DNA of 64,000 nt from Micromonospora chaiyaphumensis (lineage in GTDB: Bacteria; Actinomycetota; Actinomycetes; Mycobacteriales; Micromonosporaceae). Made by a program: the position numbers and the translations under genes. Of the stretch, positions 35,897-44,828 are shown piece after piece. The stretch covers positions 336,057-400,056 of the forward strand of contig NZ_FMCS01000006.1 of the NCBI RefSeq assembly GCF_900091435.1. Direction: 5' to 3'. The notes below the pieces were generated by a model. That model saw nothing but the letters and a program-made list of their open reading frames with translations. It was not told the origin of the DNA and made no database searches. The first letter of the stretch is position 1, and every line of letters begins with the position of its first letter.

Positions 35897-37174
35897 TCAG
35901 GCCGGTTGGGTGCGCAGGTAGCGGCCGAAGTGCGGGACGGTGAAGGCGACCGTGCCCCGCTCGCCCGAGTAGATCAGCCCCTTCTTGATCAGCGCGTCCC
36001 GGGCCGGCGAGAGGCTGGCCGGCTTGCGGCCGAGCGCCCGGGCGATCTCCGCGGTGGGCACCGCCGCGTCCATGTCGTCGCGGCCGCTCTCCTCCCCGTC
36101 CACCAGCGCGAGCGTCGCCATGGCGCGCATGTACTCGCGCTCGGCGGGGGTGGCGCGCTCGAACCGCGAGCCGAAGAAGCCCACCGCCAGTTCCGCCTCC
36201 GCCTCGGGCGCGGCAACCCGGACGTCCGCCGCGGTTATCGGCGAGCGGGGCGCGTGGTCCCAGGTGGCCTTCCCGTACGCCTGGACGAAGTACGGGTAGC
36301 CGCCGGACTTCTCGTAGAGCAGGTCGAGGGCCTTCTGCTCGTACTCGACCTCCTCCCGCTCGGCCGGGGCGCAGAGCGCCTGGTCGGCGGCGATCCGGTC
36401 CAGCCGGTCGATCCGCTGGTAGCGGAAGAGCCGCTCCGAGTACGACTTCGCGGCGCTCAGCACGGCCGGCAGGTGCGGCAGCCCGGCGCCCACCACGATC
36501 AGCGGCGCGCCGAGCTGGGACAGCTCGTGGCAGGCGGCGCAGAGTGCGGAGACGTCCTCCGCGCCGAGGTCCTGCATCTCGTCGATGAAGATCGCGACGC
36601 CGGTGCCCACGTCGGTCGCCACCGCGGCGGCGTCGGTGAGCAGCTCGACCAGGTCGATCTCGATGTCGCCGGAGTCGGCCCGGCCGCTGCTGGCCGGCAC
36701 GTCGATGCCGGGCTGCCAGCGGTCGCGCAGCTTCGGGGCGGCCCCGCCGCGCCCGGCCGGGGCGGCGCGCTGGGCGAACGCCTTGAGCACCCCGAGAAAG
36801 GCGTCGATCCGGTCGGGGGCGCGGTGCCGGGGAGCCAGCTCGCGGACCGCCATGTGCAGCGCGGCGGCGACCGGCCGGCGCAGCGACTGGTCCGGCCGGG
36901 CCTCGATCTTGCCGGTGCCCCAGAGGTGGTTGATGGCCTGCGAGCGCAGCGTGTTGAGCAGGACGGTCTTGCCCACGCCGCGGAGCCCGGTGAGCATGAG
37001 GCTGCGTTCCGGCCGGCCGCGGGCGATCCGCTCCAGCACCACGTCGAAGACGTCCAGCTCCCGCCCCCGCCCGGCGAGTTCGGGCGGGCGCTGACCGGCG
37101 CCCGGGGCGTACGGGTTGCGGACCGGATCCACGAATCGCACAGTATCGGGCCGTCTAGCGGCGGGGCTAGACAT
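35897..37174 (-). CDS. AAA+ ATPase with C-terminal winged helix
   Basis: 425 residues. Walker A is GLRGVGKTVLL (~residue 65), Walker B is VAIFIDEMQDL, and a sensor-like LIVVGAGLPHL follows; the order matches the Orc1/Cdc6-like AAA_16 group. After GYPYFVQAYGKATWD comes a lid and a winged-helix region (IARALGRKPASLSPARDALIKKGLI), typical of DNA binding, ending in FTVPHFGRYLR. The function is unknown; relatives act as ATP-dependent DNA-binding switches. The start codon is overlapped by the palindrome GTCTAGC-N6-GCTAGAC, which recurs 71 bases upstream. Autoregulation by its own winged helix is possible but is inference. Confidence 0.85.
   Translation of the reverse strand: MSSPAARRPDTVRFVDPVRNPYAPGAGQRPPELAGRGRELDVFDVVLERIARGRPERSLMLTGLRGVGKTVLLNTLRSQAINHLWGTGKIEARPDQSLRRPVAAALHMAVRELAPRHRAPDRIDAFLGVLKAFAQRAAPAGRGGAAPKLRDRWQPGIDVPASSGRADSGDIEIDLVELLTDAAAVATDVGTGVAIFIDEMQDLGAEDVSALCAACHELSQLGAPLIVVGAGLPHLPAVLSAAKSYSERLFRYQRIDRLDRIAADQALCAPAEREEVEYEQKALDLLYEKSGGYPYFVQAYGKATWDHAPRSPITAADVRVAAPEAEAELAVGFFGSRFERATPAEREYMRAMATLALVDGEESGRDDMDAAVPTAEIARALGRKPASLSPARDALIKKGLIYSGERGTVAFTVPHFGRYLRTQPA
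37153..37172. promoter_or_regulatory. palindrome GTCTAGC-N6-GCTAGAC over the AAA+ ATPase start codon
   Basis: Perfect 7-base arms with a GGCGGG spacer, covering the first bases of the coding region. The same arms and spacer length occur at 37224-37243. TCTAG is rare in high-GC DNA, so two copies 71 bases apart are unlikely by chance. Confidence 0.6.
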
Positions 37175-37211
37175 GCGTAGATGCGGCTACCGCGTGTCGG
37201 GCCGTCGAGAT

Positions 37212-37255
37212 AAAACTAGGGCTGTCTAGCCTCGACGCTAGACAGCCCTAGTTTT
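37212..37255 (-). terminator. perfect 19-bp hairpin with T-tract; contains the second GTCTAGC-N6-GCTAGAC site
   Basis: Arms AAAACTAGGGCTGTCTAGC and its exact complement enclose a 6-base loop. Read on the minus strand it lies 14 bases past the stop of the LppU-like gene and ends in TTTTATCT, so it fits an intrinsic terminator. The inner part (37224-37243) repeats the palindrome at the ATPase start, so it may also be a regulator site. Confidence 0.75.
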
Positions 37256-37268
37256 GGCTACGAGTGCC

Positions 37269-38048
37269 CTACCGCCGCTTGAGGCAGAGCACGAAGTCGA
37301 GGTCGTTGAGCTGGCTGTCGAAGAAGTACCAGTCGGTGTAGCCCGCGACCTTCGCGCACTTCGACTCGGCGTCCTTCTTGCCGCTGGTCGATCCGTCGAT
37401 GCGGCGCAGCACCTGGTAGGTCTTCGCCCCGCACTCGGCGATCACCAGCTTGGGCTCGGCGGCACCGCCCTCGTTGGCGACGCACTGGCCCGCCTTCACG
37501 AAGCGCGGGTCGGTCGAGGAGGCCGGGGCCGGCGGGGTCGTGGGCACGTCGGCCGGCTCGCCCGCGGCTCCGGTGGGACCGGCGGCCGGCGCGGAGGCGG
37601 ACGCCGTCCCGCTCGGGGTGGCGTCGTCGCGCCCGAGCATCCAGTAGGCCCCCGCGCCGCCGAGCAGCAGCACCGCCAGCACGACCAGGACCACGAGCAG
37701 CGGCCCCCGGCCGCGCTTCGGCGGCGCCGGCTCGGCGTACGGCTGCTGGTGGCCGTAGCCGGGATCGGCGGGGTAGCCCTGGTAGGGAGGGGCGGCCGGC
37801 GGTGGGCCGGCGTTCCAGGCGGGACCCGGCTCGTAGCGCTGGGTCGACTGGTCGTAGCGCTGGGCGGGCGGCTCGTAGTGGGGGGCCGCCGGCTCGTAGT
37901 GCCGGGTCGGCGCCTCGCCCCAGCCGCCCTGCTGGCCGCCGTACCCCGGGTCGTAGCGGGGATCGGCCGGCGGAGCGTAGCCGTCGTCGGGGCGCCGTCC
38001 ACCCCACGGCTCGGGGGAGCCGCCGCCCGGTGGTCCGAAGTTCGACAT
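37269..38048 (-). CDS. LppU/SCO3897-like membrane-anchored protein
   Basis: 259 residues from ATG 38048 behind GGAGGG. Residues 1-110 are Pro/Tyr/Gly-rich with repeated HYEPPAQRYD-like units. One membrane segment (~116-136, LLVVLVVLAVLLLGGAGAYW) follows, then a Ser/Thr/Pro linker. The C-terminal domain (CVANEGG, VIAECGAKTYQVLRRIDG, KCAKVAGYTDWYFFDS, VLCLKRR) matches the LppU group with four conserved Cys. It probably sits outside the cell with its tail inside. The function of the family is unknown. Confidence 0.8.
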   Translation of the reverse strand: MSNFGPPGGGSPEPWGGRRPDDGYAPPADPRYDPGYGGQQGGWGEAPTRHYEPAAPHYEPPAQRYDQSTQRYEPGPAWNAGPPPAAPPYQGYPADPGYGHQQPYAEPAPPKRGRGPLLVVLVVLAVLLLGGAGAYWMLGRDDATPSGTASASAPAAGPTGAAGEPADVPTTPPAPASSTDPRFVKAGQCVANEGGAAEPKLVIAECGAKTYQVLRRIDGSTSGKKDAESKCAKVAGYTDWYFFDSQLNDLDFVLCLKRR

Positions 38049-38134
38049 GAACGCCCTCCTGCGTACGCCAGTGCTGAGAGGCCGGCCACCAACAGGGGAC
38101 GCCGACGCCGTGGTCACCGTAGCGTGGTCCACCG

Positions 38135-39142
38135 ATGAGCTCACGCCCCACGAGTGCGACGCCCGCCGTCGACCACGCCGCCGCCCCGGCCCGTCCCGCC
38201 CTGATCTGGACCGCGCTGGTCCTGGTCTACGTGCTCTGGGGCTCGACCTACCTGGGCATCCGGGTCGCGGTCGAGTCCCTGCCGCCGCTCACCTCCGCGG
38301 CGATGCGCTTCGCCGCAGCCGCGGCGGTGCTCGCCCTCGTGCTGCGGCTGCGCCGGGGCCCGGGTGCGCTGCGCGTCGACCGGCGGCAGCTCGGCTCGGC
38401 CGCGCTGGTCGGGGTGCTGCTGCTGGCCGGCGGCAACGGTCTCGTGGTGCTCGCGGAGTCCGGCCCGGAGGGAACCGCGCTGCCCTCCGGCATCGCCGCG
38501 CTGCTGGTGGCCACGGTCCCGCTCCTGGTGGTGCTGCTGCGGACGGTCGGCGGCGACCGGCCCCGGCCGTGGACCTTCGCCGGGGTGGCCGTCGGCTTCG
38601 TCGGTCTCGTGCTGCTCGTGCTGCCGAGCGGCGGGTCGGGGAGCGTGCCGCTGGTCGGCGCGCTGACCGTCGTGGCGGGCGCCGTCAGCTGGTCGGTCGG
38701 CTCGTACCTGTCGGGCCGGATCCGGATGCCGGCCGACCCGTTCGTGGCCACCGTCTACGAGATGATCGCCGGCGCGGCGGCGCTCGCCGTGGTCGCCGCC
38801 GTCCGGGGCGAGATGGACGGCTTCTCCCCCGCCGAGGTGACCGGCCGTTCCTGGGCCGCGCTGGCCTACCTCATGGTGGCCGGCTCGCTGGTCGCCTTCA
38901 CGGCGTACGTCTGGCTGCTGGCCCACGCGCCGATCTCCCTGGTCTCCACCTACGCGTACGTGAACCCGGCGGTCGCCGTGGCGCTCGGCGCGCTGTTCGT
39001 CGCCGAACCGGTCACCGCGCAGGTGCTGCTCGGCGGCGCGGTGATCGTGGCCGGCGTCGCCGTGGTGGTCAGCACCGAACGCCCGCGCCGGTCAGCGGCA
39101 CGACCCGTCGACGGGGCCGCCCCGGAGCCGGCCCGCCGGTAA
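38135..39142 (+). CDS. EamA/DMT family transporter
   Basis: 335 residues with ten membrane segments in two EamA repeats. The first repeat starts at ALIWTALVLVYVLWGSTYLGIRVAVESLPPLTSAAMRF, and the second shows LAHAPISLVSTYAYVNPAVAVALGALFVAEPVT. It resembles YedA/RhaT exporters of amino acids or metabolites. The substrate is unknown. TAGCGT lies nine bases before the ATG. The stop TAA is shared with the -10-like TAACGT of the next gene. Confidence 0.88.
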   Translation: MSSRPTSATPAVDHAAAPARPALIWTALVLVYVLWGSTYLGIRVAVESLPPLTSAAMRFAAAAAVLALVLRLRRGPGALRVDRRQLGSAALVGVLLLAGGNGLVVLAESGPEGTALPSGIAALLVATVPLLVVLLRTVGGDRPRPWTFAGVAVGFVGLVLLVLPSGGSGSVPLVGALTVVAGAVSWSVGSYLSGRIRMPADPFVATVYEMIAGAAALAVVAAVRGEMDGFSPAEVTGRSWAALAYLMVAGSLVAFTAYVWLLAHAPISLVSTYAYVNPAVAVALGALFVAEPVTAQVLLGGAVIVAGVAVVVSTERPRRSAARPVDGAAPEPARR

Positions 39143-39153
39143 CGTCCCGGCCC

Positions 39154-39876
39154 GTGTCGGTGGGGCTGGTGACGGGTGTCGCGCTCCTCGGCGCGCTGGC
39201 CGGCGGGGCGGCCGTCCCGTTCGCCGGGGTCTCCACCCGCTCGCCGTGTCCGGCCGCCCGGTCCGGCGGGTCGACGGGTCCGGTCGTTCCCACGCCTGAC
39301 CCTGGCTGGTCGGGTCCCGCGCCGCACGGTGCCGGAGCGGGCCGCCGGGCTCACCGGCTCGGCGCGGTGGCACCGGCCGGGGCGCTGGTTTTCGGCGGGC
39401 TCGCCGCCGCGCGGGCTGGGGACCCGGCATTGCCGGCGTTCCTGGCCGTGGCGGCGGTGGGGCTGGCGCTCGCCCTCGCCGACCTCGCCTGCCTGCGGCT
39501 GCCCGACCCGCTGGTGGCCGCCGCGGCGGCAGCCGGCGGTCTCGGTCTCGTCGGAGCCGCGCTGATCACCGGCACGCCGGGCCGGCTGCTCGCCGCGCTC
39601 GCCGGCGCGACCGTCTCCTTCGCCGGGTACGTGCTGCTCGCCCTGCTACCCGGCGCCCGGCTCGGCTTCGGCGACGTCAAGCTCGCCGCCGCGCTCGGCC
39701 TGCCGCTCGGCTGGCTGGGCTGGCCGACCCTGGGTCTCGGGCTGCTCCTCCCGCACCTGCTGAACGGCGTGGTCGTCCTCGCTCTGCTCGCCGCCCGCCG
39801 GGTCCGCCGCGACACGCCGCTCCCGTTCGGCCCGGCGCTCCTCACCGGCGCCTGGCTGGCGGTCCTGCTCGCCTGA
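39154..39876 (+). CDS. A24 family prepilin peptidase, short form
   Basis: 240 residues. Two active-site aspartates of type IV prepilin peptidases are visible: Asp in LADLACLRLPD and Asp in the GFGDVKL motif. The N-terminal methylase domain with its Cys pairs is missing, as in many actinobacterial short forms that process Flp/Tad-type pilins. No pilin gene is in the window. The start is GTG 39154, eight bases after TAACGT. Residues ~40-75 form a non-membrane, Pro/Gly-rich insert between the first two membrane segments. Confidence 0.8.
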   Translation: MSVGLVTGVALLGALAGGAAVPFAGVSTRSPCPAARSGGSTGPVVPTPDPGWSGPAPHGAGAGRRAHRLGAVAPAGALVFGGLAAARAGDPALPAFLAVAAVGLALALADLACLRLPDPLVAAAAAAGGLGLVGAALITGTPGRLLAALAGATVSFAGYVLLALLPGARLGFGDVKLAAALGLPLGWLGWPTLGLGLLLPHLLNGVVVLALLAARRVRRDTPLPFGPALLTGAWLAVLLA

Positions 39877-39890
39877 CGCGGAACCTCCGA

Positions 39891-42800
39891 TCAGATCAGG
39901 CGGAGCTGGCGATCCTTCGGGCGGCGGGGTTCGGTGTCGCCGAAGCGCTCGAACAGGCCCGGGTCGATCACCTCGAGGAACGGGGACGGACGGCACTCGC
40001 GCTCCGACCCGTGCCGAGTACGCCGGGCCGCGTGGCTCACGTAGAGCCGGTCCTGGGCCCGGGTCAGCCCGACGAAGAAGAGCCGCCGCTCCTCGGCCAC
40101 CGCGTCGTCGTCCGGCTCCTGGCCGGGCCAGCGCAGCGGCAGCAGCCCGTCCTCGGCGCCGACCAGGAAGACCACGGGGAACTCCAGCCCCTTCGCCGCG
40201 TGCAGGGTGAGCAGGGTGACCGCCTCGGCGCGCGGGTCGAGGGCGTCCACCTCCGCCCCGGTCGCGAGCTGGGCGAGGAACTGCCCGAGGTCGTCGCCGC
40301 AGCGCCGGGCCAGCGGGGTGAGCAGGTCGACGGCGGTGCGGACGTCCTCGGGGCGTACCGCGCCGGAGCCGTCGAGGGTCGGCACCGCGAAGCGTTCCGC
40401 CAGGATCTGGCCGGCCAGCCGTACCCGGGCGGTCAGCGAACCGTCGAGCCCGGCGTGCCGCAGCTCGCGGGCGATGGCCGTCACCCCCGGCCGGTCGCGC
40501 AGCCGGTCGTGTGAGCGCTTCTGCACCGGGATGTTCGCCCGGGCCAGCGCGTCCACGAGGGGCGCGGCCTGCGAGTCGGTGCGGTAGAGCACCGCGATGT
40601 CGGAGAACGACAGCGAGGTGGTCCGGCCGTCGATCCGGCCCGAGTCCAGCGAGCGGTGGGAGAGGCCGCCGACCAGGTCGTCGATGGTGCGTACCAGGAA
40701 ATCGGCCTCGTCCGCGACGGAGGTCGCGGCGTAGCGACCGACCAGCGGCGCCTCCGGGTCGAGCCGGGCCGGGTCGAGGCGGCGGCCGCGGACCAGCGAC
40801 GACGGCGCGATGGCCTGCACGGCGGCGGCCAGGATCGGTGCCGACGAGCGGTAGTTGCGGTTGAGCCGGACCAGCCGGGCGTCGGTGAAGTCCTGGGAGA
40901 AGCGCAGGAAGTAGCCGACGTCCGCGCCCCGGAACGAGTAGATCGCCTGGTCGGGGTCGCCGATCGCGCAGAGGTTGCCGTCGGGCGGGCTGAGCAGCCG
41001 CAGCAGCTCGTACTGGACGGCGTCGACGTCCTGGTACTCGTCGACGAAGATCCACTTCCAGCGCTCGCGGTACTCCCGGACCAGCTTCTTGTCGCCCCGC
41101 AGCAGCGCCACCGGCAGGGTGAGCAGCTCGTCCAGGTCGACCAGGTCCCGCTTGCGCAGCAGCGTCGCGTACCGATCGTCGTCCTCGCCGGCCTCCGCGC
41201 GGGCGGCGGCCCGGTCGGCGTCGTCGGCGATCCGGAAGTCCCCCGGCAGCCCCGCGGCCGGCGCGTTCTCCCGCAGGATGGTCAGGCCCAGCGAGTGGAA
41301 CGTGCCGACGGTGACGTCCTCGGCCACCGGGCCGAGCAGCCCGTCCAGCCGGTGCCGAAGCTCCTCCGCCGCCCGCCGGGTGAAGGTGATGGCCAGGCAC
41401 TGCTCCGGGAAGACGTTCAGCTCCGCGCAGAGGTACGCGATCCGGTGGGTCAGCGTCCGCGTCTTGCCGGTGCCGGGGCCGGCCACGATGAGCAGCGGGC
41501 CGCCGGGCGCCGAGGCCGCCACCCGCTGCATGGCGTCGAGCCGGTCCAGCAGCCCGGTGCCGACCTCCTCCATCCCGGCGAGCATCGGCTCGAAGGGCTC
41601 GTGCGGGGAGGGCGGGGGCGCGATCGGTGGTGGGGGCGGCGGGGTCGGCTTGCGCTTCGGCTCCGCCTTGGCCGCCGCCGGGCGCCGGGCCCTGGGCTTC
41701 GGCGCCGGCTCCGCGGGCTTCCGCTGCAGGGGCACGGGTACGTCGAAGAGCGTGTCCTGGCCGGTGCCCCCACCCGGCGAGCCCAGCTCGGCCGGATCGA
41801 AGAGGGTGATCACGCCGTACTCGCCGTCGTAGCCGGGGACCCGCCGCACCTCGCCGCGGCGCAGCCGGCCGATGCCCTCGGCGAGCAGCTCACCGCCGAC
41901 CCGGCCGATCTCGTCCAGCGGGGTACGGAGGAGGATGTCCAGCTCCGGCCCGAGCGCGGCGATCAGCTCGTGGAGCTTGCCCTCCACCTTCTTCGAGCGG
42001 GCGCCCACCCGGTTCAGCTCACCGAGGATCTCGGCCAGCGGCACCAGGTGGGTCACCTCCCGGGCGTGCGCCGGGCGGTGCCCCTCGGGCCGGTCGGCCA
42101 ACTCCTCGACGCGGCTCAGCACGCCCACCGTCAGCGGCTTCCCGCACTCCGGGCAGCGCCCGCCGGCCTCCCGCGTGCACTCCGGGGACCAGTTCACCCC
42201 GCAGAGCCGGTGCCCGTCGGCGTGGTACTTGCCCTCTTCCGGGAAGAACTCGATGGTCCCGGCCAGCCCGTCGCCCGTGCGCAGCGCCTCCCGGATCGCG
42301 AAGTAGTCGCGGGCCGAGTCGAGGACGGTCGCCTCCCGGGCCAGGGCCGGCGGCGAGTGCGCGTCCGAGTTCGACACCAGCTGGTAGCGGTCCAGGCTGC
42401 CGACCCGCCAGTTCATCGCCGGATCGGAGGAGAGACCGGTCTCCACGGCGAAGATGTGCTCGGCAAGGTCGGCGTAGCAGTCGGCGATGGCGTCGAAGCC
42501 GGACTTCGAGCCGAGCGCCGAGAACCAGGGCGTCCAGATGTGCGCCGGCACCAGGTAGCCGTCGGGGCTGGCCTCCAGGGTGATCTCCAGCAGGTCGCGG
42601 GAGTCCAGCCCGAGGATCGGCCGGCCGTCGGAACCCAGGTTGCCGATCCGCCCCAGCGCGGTGTTGAACCGGGCCACCGCGTCCAGGTCCGGCAGGTAGA
42701 TGAGGTGGTGCACCTTCCGGGTCCGGTCGTCCCGCTTGTAGATCGTGGAGACCTCCACGCTGAGCATGAACCGGACCGGGTCCGCCTCCGCCTCGCTCGC

Positions 42801-43097
42801 CAGCCGGGGCGGCAGCCGCCGGGCGATGTCCCGCTCCGCCTCGGGGCTCAGCCGGTAGAGCCCGGGCTCGGCCGGCTGCAGGGTCTCGCGCAGGTGGTCG
42901 TACCAGGAGGGGTGGGTGAAGTCGCCGGTGCCGAGCACGCCGATGCCCTTGCGTCGGGCCCACCAGCCGAGGTTCGGCAGGGTCAGGTCACGGCTGCACG
43001 CGCGCGAGTACTTCGAGTGGATGTGCAGATCCGCGACGAACGGCGGGAGGCCACCGGAGGGTACGGCGCTGAACGGAGGCACGCCGCATCCTGTCAC
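39891..43097 (-). CDS. endonuclease Q-like PHP nuclease fused to a UvrD-type helicase
   Basis: 1068 residues from GTG. Residues ~20-425 match the EndoQ/TIGR00375 group: FVADLHIHSKYSRA, GTGDFTHPSWYDHL, NSDAHS, and the zinc ribbon CPECGKPLTVGVLSRVEELA. EndoQ nicks DNA 5' to deaminated bases (uracil, hypoxanthine). A Lys/Pro-rich linker (~455-510) leads to an SF1A helicase: GPGTGKT (~540), FVDEYQDVDAVQYE, GDPDQAIYSFRGAD, LTLHAAKGLEFPVVF and VGLTRAQDRLYVSHA. In Bacillus and archaea EndoQ is a separate protein. The fusion suggests nicking at a damaged base followed by strand unwinding for repair; that coupling is inference. Confidence 0.9.
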   Translation of the reverse strand: MTGCGVPPFSAVPSGGLPPFVADLHIHSKYSRACSRDLTLPNLGWWARRKGIGVLGTGDFTHPSWYDHLRETLQPAEPGLYRLSPEAERDIARRLPPRLASEAEADPVRFMLSVEVSTIYKRDDRTRKVHHLIYLPDLDAVARFNTALGRIGNLGSDGRPILGLDSRDLLEITLEASPDGYLVPAHIWTPWFSALGSKSGFDAIADCYADLAEHIFAVETGLSSDPAMNWRVGSLDRYQLVSNSDAHSPPALAREATVLDSARDYFAIREALRTGDGLAGTIEFFPEEGKYHADGHRLCGVNWSPECTREAGGRCPECGKPLTVGVLSRVEELADRPEGHRPAHAREVTHLVPLAEILGELNRVGARSKKVEGKLHELIAALGPELDILLRTPLDEIGRVGGELLAEGIGRLRRGEVRRVPGYDGEYGVITLFDPAELGSPGGGTGQDTLFDVPVPLQRKPAEPAPKPRARRPAAAKAEPKRKPTPPPPPPIAPPPSPHEPFEPMLAGMEEVGTGLLDRLDAMQRVAASAPGGPLLIVAGPGTGKTRTLTHRIAYLCAELNVFPEQCLAITFTRRAAEELRHRLDGLLGPVAEDVTVGTFHSLGLTILRENAPAAGLPGDFRIADDADRAAARAEAGEDDDRYATLLRKRDLVDLDELLTLPVALLRGDKKLVREYRERWKWIFVDEYQDVDAVQYELLRLLSPPDGNLCAIGDPDQAIYSFRGADVGYFLRFSQDFTDARLVRLNRNYRSSAPILAAAVQAIAPSSLVRGRRLDPARLDPEAPLVGRYAATSVADEADFLVRTIDDLVGGLSHRSLDSGRIDGRTTSLSFSDIAVLYRTDSQAAPLVDALARANIPVQKRSHDRLRDRPGVTAIARELRHAGLDGSLTARVRLAGQILAERFAVPTLDGSGAVRPEDVRTAVDLLTPLARRCGDDLGQFLAQLATGAEVDALDPRAEAVTLLTLHAAKGLEFPVVFLVGAEDGLLPLRWPGQEPDDDAVAEERRLFFVGLTRAQDRLYVSHAARRTRHGSERECRPSPFLEVIDPGLFERFGDTEPRRPKDRQLRLI

Positions 43098-43176
43098 GCC
43101 CGGTCCCCCGGCCGCCCGCCGCCACGCGTACGCGTGACCTGAGCAATGCGGTGCTGGACCGGGCGGCCGGAAAGCG

Positions 43177-44568
43177 CTATGGGGCGCGCAGCTCGACCAG
43201 GCTCACCTGCGGCGGTGCGCCCACCCGGACCGGCGGGCCCCAGAAGCCGGCCCCGTTGGTCACGTAGACCTTCGTGCCGTCCACCTCGCCCAGGCCGGAG
43301 ACCACCGGCTGCTGGAGCTTGACCAGCAGGTTGAACGGCACCATCTGGCCGCCGTGGGTGTGCCCGGAGAGCTGGAGGTCCACACCGAACTTCGCCGCCT
43401 CGTGCGCGGCCACCGGCTGGTGGGCCAGCAGCACCACGGGGCGGGCCGGATCGCGGTCGCCGAGGGCGGCGGCGTAGTCGGCGGGCGCTGCCAGCCCGGT
43501 GCCCGCGGCCGTGACGTCGTTGACCCCGGCCAGGTCGAGCACGCCGCCGCCGGCCCGGATCTCCTGGCGCTCGTTCTGGAGCACCCGCAGGCCCAGCCGG
43601 TCCACCTCGCGCACCCACTCCTCGACCCCGGAGTAGTACTCGTGGTTGCCGGTGACGAAGAAGCTGCCGTAGCGGGAGCGCAGGTCGCGCAGCGGTTCCG
43701 CGGCCCGGCCCAGCTCGGCCACCGAGCCGTCGACCAGGTCACCGACCACCGCCACCAGGTCGGCGTCGAGCCGGTTGATCATCGCGACGATCCGCTCGGT
43801 GTGCGACCGGCCGCGCAGCGGCCCGAGGTGGATGTCCGAGACGGTGGCGATGCGCAGCCGGTCCATGCCGCGGGGCAGCTTGGCCAGGGGGATCTGCACC
43901 CGGTCCAGCCGGGGCGGTCCCATCGCCGTGCGGACGCCGTACCCGGTGGCGCCCGCGGCGGTGAGCCCGGCGAAGATGGCGGCCCCCCGGGCGAGCAGCA
44001 ACCGGCGGGACGGGTCGTGATCCGGCCTGCCGCCAGCCGGCCCGTCGCCGTTCGGCGGCGTGCCTGCCGCTGCCTCGTCGCCCGGCGGCTCGGCGGACCC
44101 CGCCTCGGCCGGCGCGGCGGGTGGCTCCGCGAGCGCGACGGGCGACGTGGCGGCGGGGCCGGCCGCCGCCGGTTCGGGGACGTGGCCGGCCGGGACGGTG
44201 GCCGTCCGGCCGGTGCCGCCCGCCGGCACCGTCGACGGGTCGGCGTCCGCAGCGGTCGCGGCCCGCCCCCGGCGGCGCAGCACCAGCTTGGCCACGGCCA
44301 TGGGCACTTCCAGCACCACCAGCAGCACCAACAGGTAGAACATCAGGGCCAGCCAGAGGTAGCCCGGCCAGGCCAGCCAGTTCGAGCCGCTGCGGGTGCC
44401 CACCATGGTCGCCGGCACCAGCAGCGCCAGCAGCAGCGCGACCATCCCACCGGCCCGGCGCAGCCGGCCCGGGCGGGTGGTGTCCCGCACCAGCCGCTTC
44501 CACAGGTAGAGGTGGATCAGGGCGGTGACGAGCACAGCGAAGCCCACGAACGTCGCCTGCGCCAACAC
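43177..44568 (-). CDS. membrane-anchored metallophosphoesterase
   Basis: 463 residues. Three membrane segments in residues 1-95 lead to an Ala/Pro-rich linker (~100-190), a fourth segment after a basic DPSRRLLLARGAAIF, and then a calcineurin-like phosphoesterase domain: SDIHLGP, GDLVDG, GNHEYY, LLAHQP, LSGHTHGGQ. All metal ligands are present. The domain probably faces outward, as in YkuE-like UDP-2,3-diacylglucosamine-type or lipid phosphatases; the substrate is unknown. Upstream in the same direction are moaA and moaD. Confidence 0.88.
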   Translation of the reverse strand: MLAQATFVGFAVLVTALIHLYLWKRLVRDTTRPGRLRRAGGMVALLLALLVPATMVGTRSGSNWLAWPGYLWLALMFYLLVLLVVLEVPMAVAKLVLRRRGRAATAADADPSTVPAGGTGRTATVPAGHVPEPAAAGPAATSPVALAEPPAAPAEAGSAEPPGDEAAAGTPPNGDGPAGGRPDHDPSRRLLLARGAAIFAGLTAAGATGYGVRTAMGPPRLDRVQIPLAKLPRGMDRLRIATVSDIHLGPLRGRSHTERIVAMINRLDADLVAVVGDLVDGSVAELGRAAEPLRDLRSRYGSFFVTGNHEYYSGVEEWVREVDRLGLRVLQNERQEIRAGGGVLDLAGVNDVTAAGTGLAAPADYAAALGDRDPARPVVLLAHQPVAAHEAAKFGVDLQLSGHTHGGQMVPFNLLVKLQQPVVSGLGEVDGTKVYVTNGAGFWGPPVRVGAPPQVSLVELRAP

Positions 44569-44579
44569 GGGTGCCTCCC

Positions 44580-44825
44580 TCAGCCGCCCGCGAAGGGCGG
44601 CAGCACGTCGACCGTCGCCCCGGCCGGCAGCGGTGCCTGACGATCATGGCAGGCCACACCGTCGACCAGGAAGCTCGCCGCCTTCAGCACCACGGCCAGC
44701 CGCTCGCCGTGCCGCCCGGTCAGCTCGTCGAGGAGTTCCTCGAGCGACCCACCGGCGGGCACGGTCTCCTCGGCACGGCCGGCCGCGGCCCGCGCGCCGG
44801 CGAAATACCGGACGGTGAGCTGCAC
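44580..44825 (-). CDS. moaD: molybdopterin synthase sulfur carrier subunit MoaD
   Basis: 81 residues with the ubiquitin-like beta-grasp pattern: LTVRYFAGARAAAG, a central LLDELTGRHGERL, and LPAGATVDVLPPFAGG with the essential C-terminal Gly-Gly that carries the thiocarboxylate. It partners with MoaE (32591). GTG start at 44825, three bases after the moaA stop, so both are in one operon. Confidence 0.93.
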   Translation of the reverse strand: MQLTVRYFAGARAAAGRAEETVPAGGSLEELLDELTGRHGERLAVVLKAASFLVDGVACHDRQAPLPAGATVDVLPPFAGG

Positions 44826-44828
44826 CGG

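Noticed and set aside
38047..39153. N-terminal half of a 609-residue frame preceding the prepilin peptidase
   Set aside because: This part overlaps the EamA transporter in another frame and lacks family similarity; only the part from 39154 is protein-like.
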